NCBI GenBank assembly: GCA_963693285.1
Contig: OY848928.1
Span: forward strand, 3,224,501 to 3,288,500
Length of the DNA stretch: 64,000 bases
Direction of reading: 5' to 3'
Origin: Xestospongia muta
Taxonomy: Eukaryota; Porifera; Demospongiae; Haplosclerida; Petrosiidae
Shown here: positions 37,981 through 50,115 of the stretch, piece by piece
Position numbering within the stretch: the first letter of the stretch is position 1
How the letters are laid out: each line of letters opens with the position of its first letter
Made by a program: the position numbers and the translations under genes
The notes under the pieces: generated by a model
Database searches by the model: none
Seen by the model: only the letters and a program-made list of their open reading frames with translations
What the model was told of the DNA's origin: nothing

Positions 37981-38341
37981 CTAATACAAAAGTAGACCCA
38001 AGCTTGTACTAAGTAGACCCAAACAGGCTTGTACTAAATAAAGAGACTTGACTGATTCTATTCAGACTTGCTACATTGTACTAAATATACTGGTTTCAAA
38101 AGTCCATAATATTACAGGGAAAAATGTCAGGCTTAGTTAGGATGCACTAAATAAAGGCTAAATGAAGAAGAAACTAAAACTGACTAAAGCTCACTGAATA
38201 CAAAAGTTAAATGGGACAAACTAGCTATACTAACACACATGGAGTACTGTTACTCTGACCGTATTTGATACTACTGTCTTCTACTTTTTTGTAGCCAGGA
38301 ACAGCTTTGTCTCAGTATTTACTGCAGAGAACACTGTCAGA

Positions 38342-38668
38342 ATCACTCGACAACATTACTCCAGGTCTTTCTTCTCGTCTCACGACTCCAGGTCTTTCTT
38401 CTTGTCTTGCTAACAGCCCTGCAGAAGTAACGTCCTGACAGAGAGATGGCATCACTCGACAACACGACTCCAGGTCTTTCTCCTCGTCTCACGACTCCAG
38501 GTCTTTCTTCTTGTCTTGCTAACAGCCCTGCAGAAGTAACGTCCTGACAGAGAGATGGCATCACTCGACAACACGACTCCAGGTCTTTCTCCTCGTCTCA
38601 CGACTCCAGGTCTTTCTTCTTGTCTTGCTAACAGCCCTGCAGAAGTAACGTCCTGACAGAGAGATGGC
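38342..38668. repeat. 109-bp tandem repeat, 3 copies, GC-richer than surroundings
   Basis: Units start ATCACTCGACAACA at 38342, 38451 and 38560. Each contains two copies of ACGACTCCAGGTCTTTCT and then AACAGCCCTGCAGAAGTAAC. Because the copies are nearly identical, a minus-strand frame of 73 residues stays open across them; I regard that as a by-product. Confidence 0.95.
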
Positions 38669-39519
38669 TAAAATGAAGTAAGGGCGTCTACGTTTATTAT
38701 TATCTAGTAACAATACACACAATGAACATTGTCTTTCTGAATGTAAGTTTATTAATCACACATATATGAAGCCCTGCCTTTGTATTGCAGCATCTCATCA
38801 TCTTGCTACAATGGGTGGAGTTACTGCCTAGCATTTGGACCAATTGAGGAATTATTCCGGTAGACCATATTGTTTATTAAGTATCCTTCCCAATAAACAA
38901 TATAAATATTCATTTATGCATAACATTAGTTGAAACAGTAAATATATAAAATCACATGATCATCAATACAACAAAACACAGATTAATTTTAACATAAATA
39001 AAATCAAAAGTTATATGTAAATCAGTACCATTGATGTAGACATTTCTAATGTCTATAATTATTTTACAGTTATCTTCGTAGAATGTGCAGTAGTCAATGA
39101 CCGAGATCACCACATATTAAGTCTATGAAGTTGACTCTCTTTAACCTATATATATATCATCTAAACATATAATGAGAGAATGTCCACTTAATAATAATTG
39201 TTGAGCAGTAGTTCCAATAAAGTCACAGGATCAAGGACAAAAACGTCAGGCATCACATACCTCCATTATAAGCTGATACTGGCACTACTGTGCTTTAATC
39301 TGTACAAATAGCTTTGTCATGTAAGTGATGTTAACAAAGAAATAATACAATTATATTTTAACAGCTATTCTCACTTACATTTCATGTAATAAATCAAGGG
39401 GATATGACAAAAATCTCTCTCTTAGCAGCCATTTTATTGTGGGCGTGTCAACAGAAGCATTAGCCCCACCTTACTACACCACATGACTAGGACGTGACTT
39501 GCTGCACCAACCATGAACC

Positions 39520-40735
39520 ATGCCTGTATGTAGAGCACTTAGCTGGCTCAGAGTTAACCATTTAGTAAGTATATAACTCAAAGAAGTATTGAGATAGCTA
39601 TGTAACATTCTGTAATTACTTACATAATGCTGTAGGCATTCTTTTGATATAAGGCTGGGTATATTACATGTATCATATCCAACATAAAATTGGTCTAGGT
39701 TGAGCTATGTACAGTATCATACCCAGACCTACAATGTTCTCTGTTGTTTGTGGGGCTGGATATGAGACTGTGAAGTCTGACTTCTGTTTTGGTTATTATC
39801 ATAAAATTCAGTAATAAGTAATCTACTTTATTTGAGGATTGATACTTAGAGAGAATCAGTATGAAAGTGTATATCAATCACTTTAGAATTTACGGTACAT
39901 TAAGTTATGTGTGACTTTTTCTTTTATTCATTTTGACTAGTTCAATGAGATGTCTGAGTACAACATTACCAAAAGGAGCAGCTCCACAACAGTGTTAAGG
40001 TAATTGTCTAAAATGTCTGTGATCATTGGTATATTATTGGTCAACATTTTGATGAGCAATCATCTCAATGAAGAGTATTTAATTTGGTTCTGTTAATAAG
40101 TAATTACATGCAGTATGTGGTCTTGCTTTTAAGCCAGCAACTTTATCTAGTTTATGTAAATTACCAAAACTATTGTAATTAGATTCTACCCTAAAATTTT
40201 AATAAACCTTATATTAATAGCATTACCAGACATACACAGGTATGCATATAAGACAACTTTTTGCAAAACACCAAATCATTATTAGTAATTAAATGGCATA
40301 TGGTTCATTTGATTTTGATTTTCCAACAAACAAATGATATCCATTGTGATTTTGTGACTAGTAGATATAATGTTTATCATTTATATTATAGGCTCCTAAT
40401 CAAGTGTATGGATTAGAAGGTAGATATGTTCATGCTTTGTTTTCAACTACCTGTAGGAAGGAATCTTTAGGGAAAGTGTAAGAACTAAAAGACACTGAGG
40501 TAATTGATAGTTATTAATATAACTCCTATTGTAACTGCTAATGTATTATTTATAGTGAAGTACATGTAGAGTGTATGTGTACATGTACTGGTTTATCCAA
40601 TTGTTGTTTTAAAATAACAGCTTTCTTTTTATAGAAATTGATGCAAGTTTCATCATCTCTCTCCGATTTTATTAATAACCCTACAGTCAGAAAACAACAG
40701 AAACAAAGAGAGAGAGCAGCTAGTCACTGGAGTCA
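39520..40735 (+). pseudogene. ATP synthase subunit O (OSCP), N-terminal exons only
   Basis: OSCP links the F1 head to the peripheral stalk of mitochondrial ATP synthase. Four exon-like blocks are visible: a start exon (39520-39564, MPVCRALSWLRVNH, presequence-like, ending at TTA|GTAAGT); 39949-39999 (RCLSTTLPKGAAP, typical presequence cleavage region); 40392-40498 (QVYGLEGRYVHALFST, the diagnostic OSCP start); and 40636-40735 (SSSLSDFINNPTVRK). Introns are retained, so it is not a processed copy. A TAA lies where the helix continues after LGKV (near 40480), another ends the second block, and the remaining two thirds of the protein is absent before the minus-strand SRCR gene. It is best read as a truncated duplicate. 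Confidence 0.7.
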
Positions 40736-40854
40736 ATGGGCAGGAATTACTATTACCATAACATGTGACCAAGAAAGAACAAGACATGTCTGTACCCCAA
40801 ATTAATTGACTGGAATTACTAGATCTGAAATGAAACAAATATTGAAATATTTAT

Positions 40855-41525
40855 TTTGCCACTAACAATTTTATACTCATTAATAATAATTTTTGAGGTG
40901 ATCATAATTATAGTAACTGTTAAATCACAATTGTTTGCAAATAGTTTGAGCATCAGTAGAACTAAAATTACATTATCACATATTGTTTCCCACTGTCCAT
41001 TACAGTAGACTTCAACGTGTCCTTGATTAGAATAACTCATTGAAGCTGTATCAAACCAGGGAAAGGATTACTGTTCCAGATCCTAATGGTATCTGTTGCA
41101 ACAATGATAAGTATTAAAGAAATATATATACAAATACAGCAGCAAACAGTAACATCATAAGAGTTAGTATTATTACATCCTCTATCAATGACAGTAGAGA
41201 AAGAGATAGTCAGTATTCCACAGTTGAGGTCATCCATTGTCATAGAAAGACTATCAGTGCCATATAACTAGACAGAAAAATTAAACTAACAATTGTTAAG
41301 CCTAGATATATCTAACCTCAATAATCCAGCTCTAAAGTAACTCGATGCTCCAGTATATCCAAATCGATGACAGATAACATTTGCTTCAGTAGAGTTGTAG
41401 TAGGAATCATAATAGATATTATCTCATCCATTATTGTAATAGACCCTCACAATACCATAGTAATAGGATGATAAGGTATACCTATTCCGATATAGGATAG
41501 TGGCACCATTTCTAGCAATGTCATC
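40855..41525 (-). pseudogene. SRCR-domain protein, broken
   Basis: Scavenger-receptor cysteine-rich domains are extracellular recognition modules. Read from 41525: GIVRVYYNNG, a stop, then DNIYYDSYYN and ANVICHRFGYTGASSYF form the first half of one domain. After an intron (donor near 41320, acceptor near 41269), DDLNCGILTISF and GCNNTNSYDVTVCC complete it. A second domain follows: TIRIWNSNPFPGLIQLQ, a frame change near 41040, GHVEVYCNGQWETICDN, another frame change, then TDAQTICKQ, a stop in place of a residue, and FNSYYNYDHL. Two stops are TGA; the one at 41424-41426 replaces the Trp after the conserved Asn-Gly. Confidence 0.7.
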
Positions 41526-41529
41526 TAGA

Positions 41530-42660
41530 TGAAAATAAAGCAAAATCCTTTAATGCAAGCTAAAGGAACTAACTTCAATATTTTAGTCAATATACATAGA
41601 TGTATTACTATTGTCTGTAAAAACTAATGGATAAATTATTCAAGGTAAGTTAGAAAATTCAAGATAAACATCTGTTATGCCTGAAATAAGCTACAAGGAA
41701 GAAAACTGTAACCTGCAAAATAAAATGAAGTCATATATAGTATAGTCATAATTATGTCATAATAACTTACAAATTAATCCTAAAAAAGTAATTTGTTTAG
41801 TAGAAAGTTTGGAATTAGACGTGCTGTAAGCTAAAGGAAGTATTACATATATTTTTATATATTTATTTAGTTTTATCAATTAAAACATAAAAAATAATTA
41901 TACTATCAGTCGAAAAATATATATTTAGATGATGTTAAGGAAACAAACACTATGATGTGTATACAATTGATAATAGTATATATTGAAATTGAATAAATGT
42001 TATAAATGCATCAAGTGTTTGTACTAATTTGGCAATCATTAGGCCCTTCTTCATTCATACCTCTTAGCTGTCTCATATGCAAGTGTGCTATTATTTCAGA
42101 CAAAATAGCATTAATATCATTATTTCCACTGGTAGGAAAATTCATGTAGTGTAAAGACATTGTACAGTATGTGTAGATCTCATCTAGACTTGCTGAGTTT
42201 TTATACATAATTATAATAATTGTAATCAATGTAATTATATATATTATCGGTATGAATAATGAATAATATACATTCACTGTACAACTAATATATTCAATAA
42301 TTAGTATTCACATAGGAAATATACTCCAGCAATACACATTTGTATAACATTTGACTATACTCACTTTTCATATTCTATGTGTAAAACAGTAATATACAAA
42401 TATATGTATAACACAGTTCTAGCACAATGTCTCTTAGCAGATGTATCTGATTATCTCATGATATAGCTCTGTTGTTTTTAACTATTTTCTTGATCCTCTT
42501 GCAGTTATTAATACCATTGCATGCATTTCCTGATACAACAGATACGAGTCATAATGATGATATTACAGGATGACAGAAAAGGTGTTGAAGCTGACATGAT
42601 GAGCAATAGGCAAGATGAGTAATAAAATTGACCAAAAGGAGTATTTTAACTCTATAAAAT
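41530..42660. other. AT-rich stretch, nothing recognised
   Basis: It may contain further SRCR gene introns or exons, but no motif was found. The minus-strand frame at 42011-42277 has a plausible membrane segment but no other support. Confidence 0.4.
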
Positions 42661-42666
42661 GACTAG

Positions 42667-42910
42667 GACATCCATTTTCAACATCATCACTCAAAAACGT
42701 TTGCCAAAATTTCTTCCCAGTACGTGGAGCTGAAAGAGTTCATCATTGTCACTATTGTAACCAATACTGTCAAAAACGTCCAGAAACAGTCTGGTACTGG
42801 CATGACTGTCAGTTGTGTCTTTGTCAGAATGGTCGAGAAGATGACTGTTTTCGACTTTACCATACTATTCATTGTCCTACTGCTGATCCTAGGATCAGCA
42901 GTAGGACAAG
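42667..42910 (+). CDS. Cysteine-rich exon, VWC-like
   Basis: One forward frame is open across this block and reads C-Q-N-F, then HHCHYCNQYCQKRPETVWYW, then HDCQLCLCQNGREDDCFRL and HCP. The spacing C-x2-C-x-C...G...C...C resembles a von Willebrand factor C module, usually found in secreted proteins. It is bounded by a possible acceptor (ACTAG, 42665-42666) and a donor (AG|GTTAAT, 42911). The two other frames on this block are also open but have no cysteine pattern and are treated as shadows. No partner exons were found. The exon's last 38 bases form a perfect palindrome. Confidence 0.4.
42872..42909. repeat. Perfect 38-bp palindrome
   Basis: TTGTCCTACTGCTGATCCT is followed at once by its exact reverse complement, with the centre between 42890 and 42891 and no spacer. 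Confidence 0.97.
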
Positions 42911-43427
42911 GTTAATAATGTATTTTTTCATTTATATTAATTATTCATTAATAATAATATAATAATGTAACAATAATATTAGACTTTGGAGCAAGTAATA
43001 TAGAGATTTGAAAATAAAGGATCCAATCAGTTGATAATTTCTGCATGTACAATAAAGAGTTGTAGCACAAAACACTACCCAAGGTATGACATCTAAAATA
43101 GCCACAAATGGTGCCTTTCAGGGAAACAATTCATGTCAGTGATAGTCGTTTTTACAAAAAAAACAACTAAGAGCTAACCAAAGAGACAAGTTTCTCAGTG
43201 AAAAGTAAAGACCATTGACCATACAGCACTCAAGTACAACCTTGAGGCCTTTTAATTATACTTTATGTAATAGATATATGCATACTTTAATATACAGGCC
43301 CTAGGCCCAGTGTGTTCATCTTATTAACCTTTATGTAGAGGTTAATACTGTATAATTTCAAAGTTGCCTAAACAAAGATATTCTTGAACTAATCATTGTG
43401 TGTTACTTATAACACTTACCAACCCAT

Positions 43428-43652
43428 AATATGTGACCTGATGATGTGACATATGAAAAATGATCACTGTTAAAACACTTCAAAAACAGTCATGTAAATA
43501 TACATGCAGTTACCATAAATATTTACAAATATATACCAACTGTATGTATCTAAAAGTTTTTTGAGATTATTCAAAAGTTGTCCTTTTTCATAAAAATGTC
43601 AAAAATATTTGCCAGAAGTAGTCTCTTATAGCAAATCAGGTCACATATGTTG
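43428..43652. mobile_element. Second, decayed copy of the 4042-4259 MITE family
   Basis: It shares the left segment GTGACCTGATG, the internal ACTGTTAAAACACTTCAAAA and ACTGTATGTATC stretches, and the right segment AAATCAGGTCACA with the 4-kb copy. Its ends are degraded and no target duplication is visible. Confidence 0.65.
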
Positions 43653-44163
43653 CTTAAAAAAATTTTTCTTTTTGGGCTTGAGTTAGTAAGACGCTCATTT
43701 GATAAAGCCTCATAAAATACTGGGTGTTGCTGCAAAGGCTCTCACAATTGTTTCATTCATTTTGTATTAGTAAGGTGAACAGATGTAGAGGAATACATTC
43801 CAATAGTGACTCTTCAGACTTCAAGAAATGTTTATATTCAGTATTCTTTATATTGTTTTCTCTTCACTGTAAAAATTGAGTTGTTCCCAGAACATCAATG
43901 AGATGTAATGGGTTGCTAAGGGTTGTCACACATGCAAACTGCTTGTTGAAAAGTGTTAATGTATAATCTTAAGGCAAGTTACTGAACAGCAAGTCAAGAT
44001 TTACACATATATTTCTATTGAAGGAGTTCAAAAGAAGTTATGACTGTATATATAATATTAACAAATTGTCTTTTAATAATAGCAATATTTGTTACAATAT
44101 TATTGAATGTAAAAAATATTTAAAAAAAAACAAAAAGAATGTTACAAGAAGAAAAAATGAAAC

Positions 44164-44486
44164 TTACACATACAATGTGTTACATATATGAAACTTAGGA
44201 ACAATAGTTAGCATGGATGAATGTACATGCAATTGCCTGATAAAATACAGTCTGGAATGATATCTGTTCAAATTTTCAAGGTCAAATAAAGTGTATGTGG
44301 AAGTTGCTTTAATAACATATGCATGATAATGAATGTTAAACTTGACAGTCGTATAACAGCGACAATATCCAAATGGCTGGTTTCCTCAAATGATGTATAT
44401 GTGATATAACCTGGCAAACACAGGGTGATGATCATCTTTGACATCAACTAGAAGTGTAGCATCTGGTTGATATTTGACACCAGCAA
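44164..44486 (-). pseudogene. Unnamed transposon-like protein, C-terminal domain
   Basis: The minus strand reads GVKYQPDATLLVDVKDDHHP, then VFARLYHIYII, a TGA (44386-44388), then YCRCYTTVKFNIHYHAYVIK and about 40 more residues to a stop at 44164. I recognise the pattern (G-x-x-Y-x-P, a hydrophobic strand, PVF, then a C/L-rich strand and HxAY) as the C-terminal domain of a repeated, unnamed metazoan protein family whose central part is on the opposite strand at 44739-45239. No function is assigned. Confidence 0.4.
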
Positions 44487-44738
44487 TGATTAACTAGTTG
44501 GTTCTGAAACTGATCATCTAGCACCAATATCTCACCAAACCCTTTTTAGTGATACGGCCAGTTTAAAGCAAAAAGGTAAGCTATATGTTATACTAACTGG
44601 GTTCATAATCAAAACCTTCTTTCTTTTCTTTCTAAATTGAATTCAGCATCTCAAGCATGGCTACTATGCTGGCTCATACCTTTTATGATTAGTAGTTTTA
44701 TTTCTGAGAGTGATAATTACTATAAAAATTACTTATGA

Positions 44739-45239
44739 ATGCTGGAGATCACAGACTACTTGATGGCACCAGAGATTTCAAAAGATGATGTTAGTTATCT
44801 GAAGCTTTTAATAGAGGCCCATCATACAGAATTCTTTGACTTGTATCCTCAGTCAAGTGTGATCCCAAAAATGAACTATTGCATACATATGCCAAGACTC
44901 ATTCTAAAGTAAGCTACATTATGTAACATGCATTGATATGGACCTCTGGTTCGATACTGGTGCGTGAGGTTTGAAGCAAAGCATTCAACTTCAAAAAATT
45001 TTCTCAAAAAATTGGAAATTACAAAAACATTAGCCTAACTCTTGGAAAGCGTCATCAATTAATGACCTGCTACAATAATTTGGACAACACTTCCTTAATC
45101 CAAGATGACCTTCAAATTGGCCCAGGTATATTTGATAGTTGTTGTTTGTTCTTCAGCTGTTATATACATATGTGCAGGGAGTAGTGTTGCTGTTATGGAT
45201 TGTCCCTATGATCTGCAAGATGAATCAATAGTGTTACAG
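44739..45239 (+). pseudogene. Unnamed transposon-like protein, central exons
   Basis: Exon-like blocks: 44739-44908 (LLIEAHHTEFFDLYPQSSVI, NYCIHMPRLIL, donor AA|GTAAGC); about 44938-45125 (GPLVRYWCVRFEAKHSTSKN, then TLGKRHQLMTCYNNLD after frame changes, donor CAG|GTATAT); and 45178-45239 (SVAVMDCPYDLQDESIVLQ, donor CAG|GTATAT). The R-x-W-C-x-R-F-E-A-K-H signature with an HxPR stretch before it is typical of a widespread metazoan family that behaves like a mobile element. It is broken by indels and lacks its N-terminus. Confidence 0.45.
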
Positions 45240-45527
45240 GTATATGCTTATGCATGTAAACGACATATTGTCTTGTTATCAGTTCTATTTGATTTCAATT
45301 ATTAGGAATATATGTGTGTGTTTGTGTCTGTCTATATGTCTGTGAATTTCATTAGGTACATGAATCCATAAGTTGATGAGTGTAACAGTTTTGCTGACCT
45401 AAACTGCTTAGTTTTTTTCACAGCGCCTGTAGATTAAAGGTGTGATAGAAAGGAGAAGTAAGTGCCATACTTTGCGCATGAATCTTTACGTGACATGAAG
45501 TTACACCTGCTACAGTCACCTGGTGTG

Positions 45528-45600
45528 AAGTTTTCTTGAGTGCAAATTCTCTTTGAGTGCAAAGTTTTCTTGAGTAAGAAGTTTCTTGAGTGCAAAGTTG
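45528..45600. repeat. Short imperfect tandem repeat (TTCTTGAGTGCAAAGTT), 4 copies
   Basis: It lies immediately upstream of the SAMD3-like start codon and so probably in its 5' untranslated region. Confidence 0.8.
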
Positions 45601-45608
45601 TTATCAAA

Positions 45609-47701
45609 ATGAGTACTTTAGAAGATATAAAGGCCTTTTCAACAGAAGACATTAGTGAATTCATCACTAAGAAGATCGCCGAGATCGATGCATCAACAGT
45701 TTCAGCATTTAGAAAGAAAAAAATAAATGAGGAAGTGTTTTTTTGTCATTGACAGATGAAGAAATAAAGAAAGAAATTTGTTGCACCCTTGGTTAATTGC
45801 CTCTTATAAAGTGAAAGTAATTTCTTTAAGATACATAATATCAATTAATGTATTAAGATAGGTCCCAGCTGCAAAGCAAATTTCTCCAACTCACATCTTG
45901 GCTGATGCCACCAGTGAATGGGTTGATAGCTTCACAATATCAAAGTTCTCTTGCCACTGCATGGAGGACATAACAAATGGAGATATCAAAAGATGAACTC
46001 AAACAGAAATAATACAAACTTTGGGACAAAATATGTGGGCCCATACCAGCTACCCTTCATCACACGAGTACACAGAAGTATGGCGAAAGCTAGTCACTAC
46101 ATATTCAATTCTTAGGGATGCTATTGCGAATGGATTTGTAAGTTCTTGCATTTCATAAATTATAACACCTCTCCGAAGTTTTTGATTTCAACTATTATTA
46201 TTAATGTCATTGTTATTGCTATACATGTTTTTTTTCACTAGGGAACTTGGAAAATAAGGCTCAGGCAGAAAATGACTAATATGAGAAGACCATCATCTTC
46301 ATCTGATTTGGATGATGTGAGATTATTATTATGGTATTATGATTAAAATACTTTGTTCTTTCCATGTGGTAGATGGAGAATTGTGAAACCCCAAAGTCCC
46401 AAACTAGGAAATGCTCAGTAATAAATTAGTCTTTGTAAACTAACACATCATTATTATGCTGTACTTATCAATAAAATTATTGTTATTATGTACCTCCATC
46501 TAGATTGAAGCAGGTGGAACCCCTAAGAGACAAAAACTTTCTGATAAAATCAATATGGTAAGTATACGTTGAGGTTATATGATTTGTATTAACTGTTTTG
46601 TAATTTTAATGATTACACGTAGTTTAATACTGAACAATCCCAAGAGACTGACCATGATGATCATGAGAGCAATCTTGCTCTCCTCCAACAGCATCTGGCA
46701 AAACAGGATCATGAAGAGTCAGACATAAAGTCTTTGATGCATGCAACCTTTTTCAGTCAAAAAAATGGATAATTGATAACATTCCACCATTCCACCAGTT
46801 TATCAAATCCTTGATTTGTTTCTATCACTAAAAAAAGTGAAATATGTGGGTAATGAAAACTATTGTGTACAATTATTCATTATCATTATTATTTAGTTGA
46901 TGTGTGAATTAAAGTGTATAGTGGAACAGGATGACTCACTGGAGGCTTTCCCGACTGTGTTCAAGGATGGAAAAGATAACTTCATGCAGTTACAATCTAA
47001 GATCAGAAGACATGCCAAGCTGGAAAGTGAGACGTCTAGTTCTTTAGTAGGATTACTTGAAAAACAGAGTAATGAGTTGTCCTTTTGTCTTGGTGAGTTG
47101 ATGATTGGTACATATTCCAACAAATTTGTAAATATTGCTTTTTTTTAATGATCAGATGTTGTTGTTGATCTAGAATCCACCAATGAAGCCATCAACACTA
47201 GCAATCTTCAAAACATGCTTGCCTTACAGCAGTTCGAGCATCTTCTTCTACCAAAGTTGTTTACAAACACATCTGTTATTAAGGTTTTAACTGTGAGTAT
47301 TAAGTATCAAGTTACTTAATTTTTTTAATCACACCAATTCCTTTTTATATACTCTATCATGCTTGATATATTTTTTGTATAGGATCCATTTGATGACTTA
47401 GAGGAGCTGACTAAATGAGACAAACAAATTTATCCTTATATTACTGCTGTGAACAACAGTGGTACAATGCAGTTCTTCCTCGTTGTTGAGCGCATTGTAT
47501 TTACAAAAATATCTGACTTTTTTTAAAGCTTTGTGGGGACTAATTGCGGCATATTTTGCTTCTAATATTCAATACCCCAAAGCACTTACCAACATCCTTG
47601 TTTTTACACAACATTTGCTTTTAGAAATCAAAAACAAAGGCCAGAAAATCCCTCCTCTTGTAAACCGAGTGTACAGTGCTGTGATGAAGACTACGTCTGA
47701 A
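45609..47701 (+). pseudogene. SAMD3-like gene (SAM domain + conserved C-terminal region), broken
   Basis: The first exon starts at the ATG at 45609 and encodes a SAM-like domain (EDISEFITKKIAEIDASTVS, then LTDEEIKKE after a frame change at a run of seven T near 45737). Later exon blocks with fitting splice sites are: about 45872-46137 (EVWRKLVTTYSILRDAIANG|GTAAGT), 46242-46316 (GTWKIRLRQKMTNMRRP), 46504-46557, 46622-46845, about 46897-47092, 47155-47292 and about 47384-47701 (YPYITAVNN, FFLVVERIVF, LVNRVYSAVM). SAM domains mediate self-association; the rest matches the pattern of SAMD3-like proteins, expanded in several animal genomes. Stops at 45994-45996 and near 47416 and several indels make it a pseudogene as written. 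Confidence 0.55.
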
Positions 47702-47714
47702 TGAATGTCATTAT

Positions 47715-47739
47715 ATATATGTATATATATATATATATA
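47715..47739. repeat. (TA)n microsatellite
   Basis: An alternating TA run just downstream of the SAMD3-like gene. Confidence 0.85.
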
Positions 47740-47744
47740 ATTAT

Positions 47745-50050
47745 ACATCTTGAGTATCTCACATTGGTTGATTTTTAAGGGTAAAAGAGATTTGTTGAAC
47801 ACTTTTGGGTTGTCATATTTAAACCAGTGGGCTAGCAACTTTAGGGTTGTTATGACAGCAACATATTTTTTATAGTGTTATAGTAGTGAAGTAAGTTTCT
47901 TTTAATTATCTATGCATTTCAGTCAGCATGAGCAAGAAGACTCTAAAAACATCTTTAAAAAAGTCAGTTTATGATATCAGGTTTTGATTGGATTGTTACA
48001 AAGACCCAAAGACACTGTAAGGTAATGACAAGTGATAATCTAATGTATGAACTAAATATTATAAGAACAACGAATATGTTGCACATCTAATATTTAAAGA
48101 GGCTAAATGGAGGATTGCAGCTGTAAACATAAGTTTCTTGTCTTGAGAACAATAATAAACTCTGTTATGTGTAAATCACTAATGAAAAATGTTGCAAAAC
48201 CATTGTTGTTCATTATATTTTCAGTAGCTTCAAATTTTTTAATCAGAATTGATATTGCTTAATAAATACAATAACAAGGATCATACATATGAAAATAACA
48301 AGATGCAAGGAATACACAGTGAAGAAAGCCAATAAATTGAGGAAAATTAGTATATTATATGGATAATAAAGAACCTTCATAGTGAAAAAATTAAACCATA
48401 AAATCAATCTTTCAACCAGGGAGAATGTTATAGGTAGCAAATACAGAAGATATATTTGTACTAAAAAAATCTTGCTCGCAGTATTATCAGAGCACATGGG
48501 TGAAAGACTGCCAACTCACATATACATGTATGTACTTATTATTTGATGTACACAATACATTCTTCACCATATTGTTTCCATAAATATTTAGCTATAAGGT
48601 AACAATTTAAATATCTAGTGTAATTGTCAATCCTTACTATGTCTATGTCTGTATGAGGAAGATCGTTATCAATATTCCATTTTATCACTTATATCAACTT
48701 CAAAATAATTTTTGCGTTTTGATGTTAGTTTCCTAAAAGTAAACGAAAAAGTGACCATTAGTACAGTGTTGGTATATGCTTTAATCTAATATCTGTTTCC
48801 ATAAATGCTGACAGTGAATTTGAAATTATTCAACATTGTGTGAAGAAAATGCAATTGGTTTCTCTTATTCATCAAATTCATAATGATATCTTTAGTCCAA
48901 CTCAACAAACTTGGCAAGCAAGGGCTGCTAAAAGTGTCAATGTGTTGAGTCTGAGAGGTCATCACTTGCTAAAGATAAATGTGAGATTAACTATGACCTT
49001 CTAGTTGATGGCCATTGACAGTTGTTGCCAAAAAATCCTCAAACACTGGCAAAACGTTATTGTACAATAGTCATGCATTTATGAAGGCCTCTTGTAGTTT
49101 ACAGCCTTTTCAATAATGTTATTCACCAGTCTAATTCCTTTGCCTGAAGTAAACAGGTCTGTTCACTTTGTAAGGGAGTCGTGAGTGCTTTGAGTGTAAA
49201 ACACCTCACTGACAATGACGGTGGCTTCTCCTAATGGTCAAGTTTCCAGGCCTTCTGAAAACATTTGGCCGGCATAAGGTGTGGCTACAGTTCAAGATCA
49301 CGAGGCTGTGGAATTGAAATCTGGCTACTGCATCCAAAGGAGTGAGACTATAAAACAGTGGAGAGCAACCTCAGTCTTGAGGCCTTTTTGCAAAAGTTTA
49401 TTAAATACATGTCTTTGTTTTAGGTAACTATGAAAATTATACAGTATTAAGCTATACATCGGAATATATTGTAATTGTATTTTATTTAGTACTTTCTATT
49501 TGTTAGGTTCAATTTTCATGTGTATTTGTTCCTTTTGTCATAGGTGAAATTGTTTAAATAATTTTCATTTCTCACCAAACATGTGGTGACTCAAACTATT
49601 GAACTCAAAAAATAACTAGATCTTGAATATATCTTTTACAATGCAACTAAATGGTAACAACAACATTTAAATACAAAACAGAGCAAAGAAGGTGTAAACT
49701 AAAAAGTAGCACTCCAAGATGTGGTAAAGCAAAGGGCAATCCTTCTTAGTTGCTGTGTTGCATCAACATATCGTCTCATCAAAAATGTACTGTCCTTTTC
49801 AATGACATTGTCACACAAACGAGGACACATTTTCACCAGACTCATTCTGAGATTGGCACAAAGATACTTCTTTAATTCTAGGAGCTGAAGACCAGGAGAA
49901 TCAGTTTCAATGTATGTAACTGATTTTAAAAAGCTAGCTGAGTTTTACAACTTTGTAGAAATGGTTGAACTGATGGTCAGTGATCATATCATTTGTGGAA
50001 TAGCCAATGAATGCTGGTAGCATTGTCTACTCGTCAGTAATATCTCACTT
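47745..50050. other. Intergenic, no supported gene
   Basis: A forward frame at 48849-49007 (starting MQLVSLIHQIHNDIFS) has protein-like composition but no family. The motif CTTGAGGCCTTTT at about 49377 also occurs at 43241. Nothing else was recognised. Confidence 0.4.
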
Positions 50051-50115
50051 ATAGAGTAGGTGCTGGTATTATGAAACAGGTGGTATTATGAGACACAAAC
50101 TGAAATACTCATTCT

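Noticed and set aside
38343..38564. 73-residue minus-strand frame over the 109-bp repeat
   Set aside because: It is open only because the repeat copies are nearly identical, and it has no domain-like composition.
41424..41426. Selenocysteine or other recoding at TGA
   Set aside because: The position is normally Trp, other frameshifts and stops occur in the same gene, and no downstream recoding structure was seen.
42724..42915. 63-residue forward frame with a hydrophobic end (FTILFIVLLLILGSAVG)
   Set aside because: The hydrophobic end comes from the palindrome, and another frame on the same block has a regular cysteine pattern and splice sites.
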